64,000 nt of DNA from Leptospiraceae bacterium (GCA_015075105.1 JABTUZ010000002.1:124001-188000), one strand, 5' to 3'. Positions 38,725 through 47,099 are shown, counted from the first letter of the stretch. Translations and numbers: made by a program. The notes: generated by a model from the sequence alone, not told the origin.

Positions 38725-39189
38725 TTATTCGTCGGGTTTGTATCGTTTTAGTCTATTGTAGCGGGTTGTTTTTCTCTTGGAGAGGTAAGATCCTCCCGCA
38801 ATCGTGGTTACCGGGGTGGGAACTCCATTCTCGAAGAACCGACTGGGGAGAATTATGTCCCATTCGGCAAGGTCAAGCACCAACAAAAGAGTAAAAAGAG
38901 CGGTCTTTGTGGTGCCAAGCCAATCCGCAAGAATCCCAAGCTCAATCCAATCCTCGTTATTTGGGGTAAAATTCTTCTTCTGCAAATTTTGCCCGACTTC
39001 TTGGTAAGCCTTTTTCACCCTCTCCATCTTCTCAAAAGTCCCCCAAAGAATCACGTTTCTGTATCTGTTCAGCAATGCGTGCAAATATTTTCGTCTCGAA
39101 AAACCCGTCGTTCTTCTATTAAACTCGTCCATATATTTTGCTGGAACAAGCAAGCTCGATTGGGTTTCTGCATATTTTTGTGGGTTCAT
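38725..39189 (-). CDS. DUF1564 family protein, copy C
   Basis: The 154-residue protein begins at ATG 39189 with AAGGAG upstream. By eye it differs from copy B at only about eight residues. All family motifs are intact (SSLLVPAKYM, LLNRYRNVILW, YQEVGQNLQKKNF, LFTLLLVLDLAEWD). Function unknown. It forms the left boundary of the small-gene island at 39.6-41.1 kb, in the same orientation as the truncated copy D on the right. Confidence 0.87.
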   Translation of the reverse strand: MNPQKYAETQSSLLVPAKYMDEFNRRTTGFSRRKYLHALLNRYRNVILWGTFEKMERVKKAYQEVGQNLQKKNFTPNNEDWIELGILADWLGTTKTALFTLLLVLDLAEWDIILPSRFFENGVPTPVTTIAGGSYLSKRKTTRYNRLKRYKPDE

Positions 39190-39587
39190 AAATTTCTCCT
39201 TAAAGTAAAATTTTCTGCTCTCCTTTATAAGGTAAAAAAAGTTTGCTTTAGAAAAAAAATTTTTGCATTTTTTAGAAAATTTTTTTAGCTTTTACAGAAA
39301 AAATCCCAAATCTGCACTAAATGCGTAAACTCTTGAAATCCCCTAAAAAAGTGGAGTTCCCACATTTTTGCGTGAAAAGTGTAAAATCTGCACTAAAGGT
39401 GTAATTCCCTATAAAACGATATAGCTCATGGATTATAGTCTTTTGAAAAAATTGTGATATTAATCGCACAGAAAAAGAATTAGAAAAACGAGAAAAATAA
39501 AATGAAATTGATGATGATATTTATTATACTTCAAGACTACAAGAAATCACAGACGACGAGCTTGAATATATTTTTTAGGAGAAACCA
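39190..39587 (-). repeat. DUF1564-associated repeat region, copy C (short form) with ORF remnant
   Basis: The gene-proximal ~200 nt match copies B and D, including AAAGCAAACTTTTTTTACC on the minus strand. A single R1 motif is at 39351-39380, and the R2 module is missing. From about 39400 the sequence departs from the repeat family. A frame with one internal stop ends at 39578 and reads EIDDDIYYTSRLQEITDDE, probably the decayed tail of an unrelated small gene. Confidence 0.7.
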
Positions 39588-39770
39588 ATGACTGAAACAC
39601 AAATTAAATCTTTAAAGAAAAAATTTCCAGAACTTTGTGAAAAATGCAAAGTCATTTCTGAAAACGGAAAAAAATTTTACGTTCTTGCCAAAACCGAAAA
39701 CATGATCCACAAATTCGACAAGGCTTCCAGTTTCGTCAAGTTTGCGAAGGGGCTGAACGATGGATTCTGA
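39588..39770 (+). CDS. Small hypothetical protein, 60 aa (island gene 1)
   Basis: AGGAG lies 6 nt upstream of the ATG, and the gene overlaps the next by 11 nt, which supports translation. The protein is basic and contains KKFPELCEKCKVISENGKKFYVL split over two short strands, with two cysteines in an E-x-C-E-K-C arrangement. I do not recognise the family. The pairing with an overlapping partner of similar size resembles a toxin-antitoxin module; this is inference only. Confidence 0.6.
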   Translation: MTETQIKSLKKKFPELCEKCKVISENGKKFYVLAKTENMIHKFDKASSFVKFAKGLNDGF

Positions 39771-39963
39771 ACTTGCAAAAATATTATTGGATCCAGTTGA
39801 TAGTTTTCAACAAAGACTCATGTATGCGTTTCTTAAAAGAAAAGGCCTTATGGAGGAATTTCATGATTTTTTTGACGAGTGGATTGTCGCCACTAAATAC
39901 CCGAACCCTGAACCTATTCTCATTCCAGAAGAAATTTTAAGAAAACTTGACAACCTGCGATGA
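39760..39963 (+). CDS. Small hypothetical protein, 67 aa (island gene 2)
   Basis: The ATG lies inside the end of the preceding gene (11-nt overlap). The protein is acidic (LAKILLDPVDSFQQRLM, EEFHDFFDEW, then PILIPEEILRKL) and has no recognised motif. An acidic protein next to a basic one in an overlapping pair is what is often seen for antitoxin and toxin partners, but the family is unknown. Confidence 0.6.
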   Translation: MDSELAKILLDPVDSFQQRLMYAFLKRKGLMEEFHDFFDEWIVATKYPNPEPILIPEEILRKLDNLR

Positions 39964-39972
39964 TAAAAACCC

Positions 39973-40000
39973 TTGACAGAAAGAAAAAAATAGCTATAAT
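39973..40000 (+). promoter_or_regulatory. Consensus sigma-70 promoter, predicted leaderless start
   Basis: A perfect TTGACA (39973-39978), 16-nt spacer and perfect TATAAT (39995-40000) end 6 nt before ATG 40007. The usual start point, about 7 nt after the -10 box, falls on the A of that ATG, which would give a leaderless mRNA. The same geometry recurs at 40792-40819. Confidence 0.75.
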
Positions 40001-40006
40001 ATGGGT

Positions 40007-40219
40007 ATGACGACAGCTACGAAACAAAAAACCGACAAAAAAGACTGGGAGCTTGCAGACAGGCAAAGAGATTTTTTAAAAGAAAAATATGGGCTTGAAC
40101 TTATTAAAGTGAATGAGTATGGCTATATTTATGATGGGATAGAGTCATTAAAAGCCTTTAAAAAATACGGAAAAGAAGGGAAAAATGGTTCTATTATGGC
40201 AGTCAGAAAAATAAGATAA
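40007..40219 (+). CDS. Small hypothetical protein, 70 aa (island gene 3), probably leaderless
   Basis: The start is set at ATG 40007, which coincides with the predicted transcription start. An in-frame ATG at 40001 overlaps the -10 box and would not be transcribed. The protein is basic and has the segments ELADRQRDFLKEKYGLEL, YGYIYDGIESLKAFKKYGK and a Lys-rich tail. I do not recognise the family. The next gene starts right after the stop codon (stop 40217-40219, ATG 40220), so they are one operon. Confidence 0.65.
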   Translation: MTTATKQKTDKKDWELADRQRDFLKEKYGLELIKVNEYGYIYDGIESLKAFKKYGKEGKNGSIMAVRKIR

Positions 40220-40498
40220 ATGCCAAAATTCGCTGAATTTAGAAATTTTGAATTTTATTATTTTGTAAAAGATGCAATTGCGGATGAGCCGTTGCATGTT
40301 CATGTTGCAGTCTCAAAAGATAGGTATCGGTTTGGAAAGTTTTGGCTTGAGCCGGACGTTTCTATGGATAGGAAAGGTGCGCTTTCTACTCCAGACATAT
40401 TGAAAGTCGAAAAAGCCTTAAAGAAGAATTTGACAAAAATCAAAGCACAAATAGAAAAAATAAAAAAAGGGGAATCAGTCAAAGTTATAAAACTATGA
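40220..40498 (+). CDS. DUF4160-like protein (putative toxin-antitoxin component)
   Basis: The 92-residue product starts MPKFAEFRNFEFY and carries ADEPLHVHVAVSKDRY, FWLEPDVSMDRKGALS and a basic C-terminus. This resembles DUF4160 proteins (short beta proteins with a P-x-H-x-H motif), here with E-P-L-H-V-H. DUF4160 genes are often paired with DUF2442 genes, as here with a 4-nt overlap, and such pairs are suspected toxin-antitoxin modules. The molecular function has not been established to my knowledge. Confidence 0.75.
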   Translation: MPKFAEFRNFEFYYFVKDAIADEPLHVHVAVSKDRYRFGKFWLEPDVSMDRKGALSTPDILKVEKALKKNLTKIKAQIEKIKKGESVKVIKL

Positions 40499-40740
40499 AA
40501 TCTTTAAATTTTCCAGAAATCCAGGATGCCATGATCCTAAAGAGGGACTTGGTGGTTAAGTTGGTTGACGGTCGATCCGTAATATATCCGGTTTCGCTTT
40601 TCCCTGAATTGCGAAAGGTTCCTGTAGGTGCAAGGAAAAAGCCTACGATTGGCGGGATAGACATGATAGATCGTTTTTCATTCAAGGGGCGGCCTGAAGT
40701 ATATCAGATAGATGAGACTCTTCATTTAAACAAAATTTAA
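40495..40740 (+). CDS. DUF2442-like protein, partner of the DUF4160 gene
   Basis: The 81-residue protein has LVVKLVDGRSVIYPVSLFPELRKVP followed by RKKPTIGGIDMIDRF over two blocks. That follows the DUF2442 pattern of a D-G-R, a P-x-x-x-[YF]-P-x-L, and a G-x-G-I end. It overlaps the DUF4160-like gene by 4 nt. In the toxin-antitoxin interpretation it is the likely antitoxin. Confidence 0.75.
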   Translation: MKSLNFPEIQDAMILKRDLVVKLVDGRSVIYPVSLFPELRKVPVGARKKPTIGGIDMIDRFSFKGRPEVYQIDETLHLNKI

Positions 40741-40791
40741 ACTTTTATTCGCCTCACTATAAAAAATTTTTTCAAAAGTGTTACTTTTCGC

Positions 40792-40819
40792 TTAACAAAA
40801 AAAAACGCCTGGGCATAAT
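40792..40819 (+). promoter_or_regulatory. Second promoter with the same leaderless geometry
   Basis: TTAACA (40792-40797), a 16-nt spacer and CATAAT (40814-40819) are followed after 6 nt by ATG 40826. The sequence after the -10 box (GTGGGT-ATG) matches that of the 40 kb promoter (ATGGGT-ATG) at five of six positions, and the spacer length is the same. ATG 40826 is in frame with the RHH gene. Confidence 0.65.
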
Positions 40820-40869
40820 GTGGGTATGTCTCTGACTGGAACGGAAAGCGCGGTTAACGATAGAACCTC

Positions 40870-40896
40870 CCGAAATCTCCCCCAAGGAGGTTTCGG
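40870..40896 (+). promoter_or_regulatory. Shine-Dalgarno-sequestering RNA hairpin
   Basis: CCGAAATCTCC (40870-40880) pairs with GGAGGTTTCGG (40886-40896) over 11 bp with a single G-U pair, around a 5-nt CCCAA loop. The 3' arm contains the GGAGG of the only strong ribosome-binding site of the RHH gene. In RNA the site would be buried until the stem is opened. Confidence 0.8.
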
Positions 40897-40897
40897 A

Positions 40898-41188
40898 ATG
40901 GCGGTCACGAATACAAAAAGTATCACAATTAAGCTTGATGATAATTTGTGTAGTGTTGTCCAAGATTTTGCAGAGAGAAACGAAATGGATGTTTCAAAAG
41001 TAAGTCGTTTAGCTTTAAAAAAATTTCTGGGTGTAAATCCGCCGGTGAATGTCAAAAAATTAGAAAAAGGGTGCGACCTAATCGGCAGGTTTTATTGCCG
41101 AATAACGGGGAATATTTGTATAGTCTATCCGTCATCGTTGTCCGGCTTAAAATTCTTCTTTTGCAAATTCTGTCCGACTTCTTGGTAA
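40898..41188 (+). CDS. Ribbon-helix-helix DNA-binding protein with chimeric C-terminus
   Basis: ATG 40898 is preceded by AAGGAGG with 7-nt spacing. The 96-residue protein begins with an RHH-type segment (SITIKLDDNLCSVV, then AERNEMDVSKVSRLALKKFL), the fold used by CopG/MazE-type antitoxins. An in-frame upstream ATG at 40826 would give a 24-residue extension. The tail after about residue 76 reads into the antisense strand of the truncated DUF1564 gene (KFFFCKFCPTSW also appears in the antisense frame of copies B and C). The native C-terminus was therefore probably lost at the junction near 41125. No toxin gene is seen downstream. Confidence 0.7.
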   Translation: MAVTNTKSITIKLDDNLCSVVQDFAERNEMDVSKVSRLALKKFLGVNPPVNVKKLEKGCDLIGRFYCRITGNICIVYPSSLSGLKFFFCKFCPTSW

Positions 41189-41370
41189 GCCTTTTTCACC
41201 CTCTCCATCTTCTCAAAATTACCCCAAAGAATCACGTTTCTGTATCTATTAAACAGTGCGTGCAAATATTTTCGTCTCGAAAAACCCGTCGTTCTTCTAT
41301 TGAACTCTTCCATGTATTTTGCTGGAATTAGCAAGCTCGATTGGGTTTCTACATATTTTTCTGGGTTCAT
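41125..41370 (-). pseudogene. DUF1564 family protein, truncated copy D
   Basis: The start (ATG 41370 with AAGGAG upstream) and the first ~80 residues match copies B and C, up to KKNFKPDNDD. The next codons then read Gly-stop where the other copies continue with WIELG. The second half, about 72 residues, is missing and is replaced by sequence belonging to the RHH gene. This is a rearrangement breakpoint near 41125. The remaining 81-residue frame is unlikely to make a functional protein. Confidence 0.85.
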
Positions 41371-41877
41371 AAATTTCTCCTTAAAGTAAATTTTTCTGCT
41401 CTTCTTTATAAGGTAAAAAAAGTTTGCTTTAGAAATAAAATTTTTGTAATTTTAGAAAAAATTTTTTAACTTTTACAGAAAAAGCCCTGAAAAAAGGCGT
41501 AAACTCTTAATTCTGCAAGTTCCCAAGGCGTAAACTCTTGGTAAAAGCATCCCTTAAAAAAGTGGAGTTCCACATTTTGCGTGAAAGGTGAACAAAAACT
41601 TGGTATAAAGATATGCAAGATTCTTCAGAAAGAGTGAGATCATCCCCACAAAGGGATTTCAATGAAAAGTGCAAACTGCACTAAAAGCGAAATTTCAAAA
41701 ACTCTACTAAAGCTCAAAACCTCATCCTAAAAGATAAACCTAATTGCAAAGATTCTACCTCCACGATTTCCGACCTCAGACATCAGTCATCAGTCCTCCG
41801 AATTGGAGCCCCACAAAGGGATATTAAAATTGAAAATGTAAAAAGGTGTTCGGAAAATAAGTGGAAGTTCAGTTAGT
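41371..41877 (-). repeat. DUF1564-associated modular repeat array, copy D
   Basis: Upstream of the truncated copy lie an R1 motif at 41562-41590, a degraded R1-like block near 41640-41670 and one R2 module at about 41672-41807 (with CAGACATCAGTCATCAGTC on the plus strand). Two short TAAACTCTT repeats (about 41501 and 41532) are special to this copy. No gene is seen. It ends directly at the stop of the FtsI-like gene. Confidence 0.78.
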
Positions 41878-43686
41878 TTATTGAAAATACAAAATCCATT
41901 CACCGGATTCAGGTAGGGGATTTCCTGGGCTTGGACTTTGATCAAAGCAAAAACCTGATCCGACAAATTTGTATTTTACTTGTAATTTATTCATTATCAG
42001 TAAGGCTTCTTTCACTGATTTTCCAGTGAAGTTAGGAACGATATTGGTTTTAATTTTTGGTGAAACTTTTTCTATTCTGTGGAGAGTATATACTTTAGAA
42101 GATTCGCTTGATTCTATAATTGGGATTATGCTTTCCACGACTTCTCTAAATACGGGAGCTGCAAGCCCGCCACCGGAATGAACTAAGCCACCCGGTTCAT
42201 CAAAAAGCACAAGCCCTACAATCCTCGGCTCGTTTGCCGGAAAAAATCCAAGAAAAGAAGCGCTGTAAAGAGACTCGCTGTAACCTTTTCCGGGTTTCGC
42301 TTTTTGACCTGTGCCGGTTTTACCTGCAATTGCATAATCCTGCAAATAGGCATTTTTCCCTGTACCTTGGGAAACGACTTTCGTCATTGCGTTTAGGATT
42401 TGTTTTGTAGTAGAGTTTTTGATTCCGATTGTAGATGGGGTGTAAGAAAATTGTTGAACTATATCCCCATAAGAATTTGTAATAAAAGAAACTGCTGTGG
42501 GAGTGAAAATTTTTCCTCCATTCACAATACTTGCGGCAGAGGTAACTAACTGGATCGGTGTGACGGAAATTCCTTGACCAATCGCTAAAAAATACGATGT
42601 GCTGGGAGTCCATTTTTTAAATTCAGGAAAGTATCCTTTGTTTTCATAAGGAGAAAATCCGGTCTTCTGACCAAATAAAAAATTCTTCATGTACTCGTAG
42701 AGTTTTTCATCGGGAATTTTTTTGACTGCTTTTATAATTCCAACATTACAGGAATATTGTAAAATTTCTTCTAAGTCAACTGGCCCGTGGCTATCCGTGC
42801 ATCGGATAATTGAATTTCCGAATTCTATATAACCTGGGCAAAAAAATTTCTCGTTTGGCTTTATCAGCCCTTCATTTACAAGAGTCATTGCCATGAATAT
42901 TTTCATAGTTGAGCCTGGCTCATAAACGTGACGAATCGCCCAGTTTGTAGTTGCTTCTGCGGGGTAGTCGTAATATTTATTTGGATTAAAATTAGGAAAA
43001 CTGGCCATGGCTAAAACTTTCCCTGTTTTCACATCCATGAAAATACCGACCGCTTTCTTTGATTTTGTTTCTAAAAAAGCCCTACCCAATGCGTGCTCTA
43101 ATTTATATTGAATTAGGCTGTCTATGGTAAGGTGGAGTTCGTTTCCTCTTGGAGTATCCGTATCGTTTGCAGTGAGTAACTCTTTGTGGTATAAAAATTC
43201 TAAACCGGAAAGTGATCTGTCATCGTCCATTCCGGTAAACCCGATTAAATTGGATGCTAAACTACCATTTGGGTAAACTCTCTTGAATTCTTTTTCTTGT
43301 CGAACACCGGGTAGAGCCATCTCCATAATTTTTTTAGCTATTACGTTATCTACTTCTCTTTTCAATAGAAAGTAATTTGATTTTTCTTTAATTAAAGATT
43401 CAATTTTTTCTGTTGGAATGTCTACGTAAGGAGAGATCTGAGTTGCAGTGAAAGCTGGATCGTAAACGTTTGCCGGATTAATTCCAATGGTGGAGGAGTC
43501 TTGGGAGAGGGCAAGCTCTATCCCTCTTCTGTCGTATATTGCGCCTCTTTGAATTCTTAATTCCGATCTAGTTTCTTGAGAGTTTCCGTTTAGAAATGTT
43601 AAAAAAACTACTCTACTGAAAAGAATCATGAAAAACAATAGTAAGAAAAAAAACAGATATTTTAAACGAAGAATGTATAACGACAT
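41878..43686 (-). CDS. FtsI/PBP2B-type peptidoglycan D,D-transpeptidase with PASTA domain
   Basis: The 602-residue class B penicillin-binding protein has one N-terminal membrane helix (about 10-32), a dimerisation domain starting [16 protein letters not shown], and the transpeptidase with EPGSTMKIF (S-x-x-K), YSCNVG (S-x-N) and AGKTGTGQ (K-T-G). A C-terminal PASTA-like domain follows ([16 protein letters not shown]...). It cross-links septal peptidoglycan outside the inner membrane. It follows lepB by 25 nt. No other division gene of the usual dcw cluster is adjacent, so the assignment to FtsI rather than another class B PBP is not certain. Confidence 0.87.
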   Translation of the reverse strand: MSLYILRLKYLFFFLLLFFMILFSRVVFLTFLNGNSQETRSELRIQRGAIYDRRGIELALSQDSSTIGINPANVYDPAFTATQISPYVDIPTEKIESLIKEKSNYFLLKREVDNVIAKKIMEMALPGVRQEKEFKRVYPNGSLASNLIGFTGMDDDRSLSGLEFLYHKELLTANDTDTPRGNELHLTIDSLIQYKLEHALGRAFLETKSKKAVGIFMDVKTGKVLAMASFPNFNPNKYYDYPAEATTNWAIRHVYEPGSTMKIFMAMTLVNEGLIKPNEKFFCPGYIEFGNSIIRCTDSHGPVDLEEILQYSCNVGIIKAVKKIPDEKLYEYMKNFLFGQKTGFSPYENKGYFPEFKKWTPSTSYFLAIGQGISVTPIQLVTSAASIVNGGKIFTPTAVSFITNSYGDIVQQFSYTPSTIGIKNSTTKQILNAMTKVVSQGTGKNAYLQDYAIAGKTGTGQKAKPGKGYSESLYSASFLGFFPANEPRIVGLVLFDEPGGLVHSGGGLAAPVFREVVESIIPIIESSESSKVYTLHRIEKVSPKIKTNIVPNFTGKSVKEALLIMNKLQVKYKFVGSGFCFDQSPSPGNPLPESGEWILYFQ

Positions 43687-43711
43687 ACCTATATTGATTT
43701 ATCGGAAACAA

Positions 43712-44260
43712 TTAAAATATCCATAAAACCTTTCCTCGCAAATAACTAAACGGAACTAATCCGAACGATCTTGAGTCGGTTGAGTAATCTCTGTTGTCTC
43801 CAAGTAGTAAATAGTAGCCTTCAGGGATACGACCTTTTTCAAATATGGGGAGAAACTCAAGATTCCCGTCAATCGAGCCTTTCCAGTTTTTTTCTTCTTT
43901 TGAATTTTTTGGGGAAGGAATCTCATCAGGCGAGACTAAAAATTTATCATTATCAAAAATATAGAAATCGAATGGAGTGCCTTGCAGTCTTTTTACTAAA
44001 ATTTCGTTTTTGTTGTTTTCAAATACAAGAATTTCATTTTTTTGAAGATTGGGTTTTCCTATTTGAACAGTCTCTTTAATAAAAGGAAGTTTTATAGGAA
44101 AAAATATTCTGGATACAAATAGAATGTCTCCATTCTTGATAGTGGGAAACATCGAATTTCCGCTTATAATATAAATCTGGAAAAAACACAGTCGGATAGC
44201 GAGTAGCACCACAAAAAAGAGTAAGGAATAGAAATATTTTTTTTGTAAGAGTTTTGTCAT
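43712..44260 (-). CDS. lepB: Signal peptidase I
   Basis: The 182-residue protein has one N-terminal membrane helix (about 9-29), then SGNSMFPTIKNGD with the nucleophile serine, ILVKRLQG with the general-base lysine, and the C-terminal LLGDNRDYSTDSRSFG motif. These are boxes B, D and E of type I signal peptidase, which cleaves signal peptides of exported proteins in the periplasm. It precedes the class B PBP gene in an operon. Confidence 0.92.
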   Translation of the reverse strand: MTKLLQKKYFYSLLFFVVLLAIRLCFFQIYIISGNSMFPTIKNGDILFVSRIFFPIKLPFIKETVQIGKPNLQKNEILVFENNKNEILVKRLQGTPFDFYIFDNDKFLVSPDEIPSPKNSKEEKNWKGSIDGNLEFLPIFEKGRIPEGYYLLLGDNRDYSTDSRSFGLVPFSYLRGKVLWIF

Positions 44261-44411
44261 AGATTTATTTTTTTTTAGAATTCCTTGGTTACATATATTT
44301 ATATAAAAAATTTACTTGATTTATCATAAGAAAAATTCTCCACTAAAATATAAGTTAGACAGATGGTAGTAAATTCAAGTACCATTTCGCAAAAAGGAAA
44401 TTTTTCAGAAA

Positions 44412-45551
44412 ATGGGAAATAAAACAATCTTATTAATCGACGATAGCGAAGATAATCAATTCTTAGTTTCGAGAATGTTAAAGAAAAATGATTATAACGT
44501 CTTGATTTCAGACTCAGGGAAAAGCGCTTTTCGTATTTTAGAAAACGAGACTGTTGACTTGATTCTTTTAGATTTTGTAATGCCGGAAATGGGTGGAATA
44601 GAAGTTTGTAGAGCTTTAAAAAGAGATCTAAAAACAGTATCAATACCCGTAATTTTTCTCAGTGGGAATAGCAGCTCGGACAATATAGTAAATGCACTGG
44701 AGGCCGGTGCTGTGGACTATATTTCTTTTCCATTTAACGAATCAGAGATAATAGCGAGAATTGAAACTCATTTAAAAATAGCTTCTCTTGAACATGAAAA
44801 CAACCAGCAACTGAAAAAAATTCAAGGCATAAATAAAATCATGGAAGACGAGCTGGAGATAGCGAGGAAAATTCAGCAAACAATAGTAATGCTCAAGTTT
44901 CCGATTTCGGATGATTTTCAAATTACGAGTTATTACAAACCTGTTGGCAAAGTAGGTGGAGATATTATTAGCTACAAGGAGAGAAACGACGGTAGTTTGA
45001 ATTTTTTCTTTGGAGATATTTCCGGTCATGGAGTATCTGCGGCGCTATTGTCGGGAATGTATGTATTGGCGTTTGATATTTCTTCCAGATTTGATTGTGG
45101 TCCAAAAGAGCATCTACAAATAATCAATGATATGATCGCCAAGTTTGCAAAAGATTTCTTTCTATCAGCAATTCTTTTTCGGTACATTCCATCTTCAAAA
45201 AAAATAATTTATTCTTATGCAGGTCACCACCCTATGCTTGTAATTCGTGACGGAGAAATTATTCCCTTACCGGGAACCGGAAACCCACTCAATATTTTTC
45301 CTGAAATTCATTTGATCGAGAAAACATTTCAATTGATCCAAGGCGATAAATTATTTCTTTTTTCTGATGGTTTATTTGAGTTCTGGGAAGATAAAAGAGA
45401 AATTTTCGGATACGAAGGATTTATAAATTCACTTCCAAAGTTTTCAAATTTGCATGGTTATAATTTCTTGGAGTCCATTTCCAATGAAATGTTTTTAATA
45501 TCAAAAAATAGGATTATGGATGATGTAAGCATGCTCCTAATCGAAGTATAG
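44412..45551 (+). CDS. Response regulator-PP2C phosphatase (RsbU/SpoIIE type)
   Basis: The 379-residue protein has a receiver domain with Asp54 in LLDFVMPEMGG, then a helical linker (ENNQQLKKIQGIN), and a PP2C-type phosphatase with YYKPVGKVGGDI, FFGDISGHGVSAALL and LFLFSDGLFEFW. SpoIIE-type phosphatases remove phosphate from STAS-domain proteins in partner-switching systems; the VWA-STAS protein at 22.8-24.4 kb is a candidate client. The gene is on the plus strand, divergent from lepB. Confidence 0.9.
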   Translation: MGNKTILLIDDSEDNQFLVSRMLKKNDYNVLISDSGKSAFRILENETVDLILLDFVMPEMGGIEVCRALKRDLKTVSIPVIFLSGNSSSDNIVNALEAGAVDYISFPFNESEIIARIETHLKIASLEHENNQQLKKIQGINKIMEDELEIARKIQQTIVMLKFPISDDFQITSYYKPVGKVGGDIISYKERNDGSLNFFFGDISGHGVSAALLSGMYVLAFDISSRFDCGPKEHLQIINDMIAKFAKDFFLSAILFRYIPSSKKIIYSYAGHHPMLVIRDGEIIPLPGTGNPLNIFPEIHLIEKTFQLIQGDKLFLFSDGLFEFWEDKREIFGYEGFINSLPKFSNLHGYNFLESISNEMFLISKNRIMDDVSMLLIEV

Positions 45552-45701
45552 TTTTTTTGCTATAGCTGGAAAGAGATTGGAATAAAAAGATTGCTTTACA
45601 ATCGAATCCCAGTCTGATACAATTATGAAAACTGGCATCTCTTCCCTATGGATTCAAATAGGGTTTTGGGTGTTTGAAATTTCGGTTTATGAGAGGTCTT
45701 T

Positions 45702-45860
45702 ATGGAAATCCAGAACGTAAATATTTTGACAAATTCTTATAATCTTCCGGTTCAATCTCTTCCAAATGTCGATATTAAAGTAGAGAAAAAGGAAGAAGTT
45801 CCTGTTTCTTCAGAGCAAGATTTAGCTACTCAAGGGCAGATAGTTGATATACGGGCGTAA
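45702..45860 (+). CDS. Small hypothetical protein, 52 aa
   Basis: An ATG with AGAGG upstream opens a 52-residue frame that ends 15 nt before the next gene. It is hydrophilic (MEIQNVNILTNSYNLPVQ ... KVEKKEEVPVSSEQD) with no signal peptide or membrane segment. I do not recognise it. The tight spacing to the next gene supports it being real. Confidence 0.55.
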   Translation: MEIQNVNILTNSYNLPVQSLPNVDIKVEKKEEVPVSSEQDLATQGQIVDIRA

Positions 45861-45875
45861 AAACCGGAGAATTTT

Positions 45876-46694
45876 ATGGCGATTACCAAAGAGCAAAAAT
45901 TAGACTTTAACGAAAATTTAAAAGAATTTAAAAATTATCTAGAAGATTTAAAAAAAGAAATCAATCTGTACAAAACTCAGATGAAAAAAAAGCCCGCTAT
46001 GGAGCCATACTTTCAGATAGCACTTGCAATCAATTCTATAAAATTTATCAATACCTGTCTTCTTATAAGCGAGTTGAGTGACGCTAAAATGGGAATCAAG
46101 AGCGATAATTATTTGAATCTAGGAAGGAAAGAAATCTACGGTGCAATCTCTTATTGTGAGAAGGTTGTTGGTTCGGACTATGAGGGAGGACTTGCAGAAA
46201 ATAAGGATCTTCTTGCAAAGATTGAAGAATTTAAACCGATTCAAAGATTGAATTTAATAAAATCAATCCGAATGGTTATGCACAAGACAATAGATGCTTA
46301 TGGGCCTTCCAGTAAATGGAAATGGAGCTGGCCCGAAATTCACTTTAAATTAGCAGTTCTTGCAAAAAATTTATTTGATTTCAGAGCGTATGAAGCAGAA
46401 AATAATTTAGACAACCCTAATTATTACATTCGAAATGAGTATTACAATTTAATTATCGAGTTGTGCAGCTTTGCGGCTCAAGAGTATAGATCGAAATACG
46501 ACTTGTCCACAAGTGACGTAAACGATTTGAAAAAGTCCATTTCCATGCTTGAATTGAACAGAAAAATTTTTCAGATAACCGGAAATTTGGATGATATTGA
46601 AAAAACAAAGATACTCATAGAATCTTTAAAAGAAAAAGTTGAAGCGATCGAAGCAGAAAAATCCAAAGATAAAGATAAAAAAAAGAAAAAATAG
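45876..46694 (+). CDS. Conserved hypothetical cytoplasmic protein
   Basis: The 272-residue protein is mainly helical and ends in a Lys-rich tail ([11 protein letters not shown]). Features include [16 protein letters not shown] and [24 protein letters not shown] precedes the ATG. There is no signal peptide or membrane segment. I do not recognise the family. It lies between the small ORF and trxA. Confidence 0.65.
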   Translation: MAITKEQKLDFNENLKEFKNYLEDLKKEINLYKTQMKKKPAMEPYFQIALAINSIKFINTCLLISELSDAKMGIKSDNYLNLGRKEIYGAISYCEKVVGSDYEGGLAENKDLLAKIEEFKPIQRLNLIKSIRMVMHKTIDAYGPSSKWKWSWPEIHFKLAVLAKNLFDFRAYEAENNLDNPNYYIRNEYYNLIIELCSFAAQEYRSKYDLSTSDVNDLKKSISMLELNRKIFQITGNLDDIEKTKILIESLKEKVEAIEAEKSKDKDKKKKK

Positions 46695-46784
46695 ACTTTT
46701 CTGTTTTCTATGGTAATAAAAATTACAAAATTAGAAGAGTATCTGTTGTAAAAGCAGGTCAAATTTAAGTGAGGGATTTTAGAA

Positions 46785-47099
46785 ATGGCGCTACCTGAAG
46801 TGAATGATTCAAATTTTCAATCAGAAATTTCCAAAGGGTTGGTATTAGTAGATTTTTGGGCAGAATGGTGTGGTCCTTGCAGAATGGTTGGACCGGTATT
46901 AGAAGAATTATCAAGAGAGTATGGTGGAAAAATTTCAATAAAAAAACTGAACGTAGATGATAATCAAAATACCGCCAGAACATTGAATATTCAATCTATT
47001 CCTACTTTGCTATTATACAAAGATGGTCAAGTTGTGGATAAGGTAATCGGTGCATTGCCAAAAACACAGTTGAAATCTTTTATTGATAGACATGTCTAA
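46785..47099 (+). CDS. trxA: Thioredoxin
   Basis: The 104-residue protein shows the thioredoxin fold with VDFWAEWCGPC (Cys29 and Cys32), the cis-proline segment SIPTLLLYKDG and a C-terminal helix. It reduces disulfides in cytoplasmic proteins. It lies 23 nt before the MBL/cNMP gene; the two could be co-transcribed. Confidence 0.95.
   Translation: MALPEVNDSNFQSEISKGLVLVDFWAEWCGPCRMVGPVLEELSREYGGKISIKKLNVDDNQNTARTLNIQSIPTLLLYKDGQVVDKVIGALPKTQLKSFIDRHV

Noticed and set aside
39501-39590. Short plus-strand frame with an ATG at 39501
   Set aside because: Overlaps the next start and the frame that looks coding here contains a stop; I treat it as a decayed remnant.
38725-41370. Insertion sequence or transposon ends around DUF1564
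   Set aside because: No transposase, terminal inverted repeats or target duplications were found by eye; direct-repeat recombination is the weaker claim I kept.
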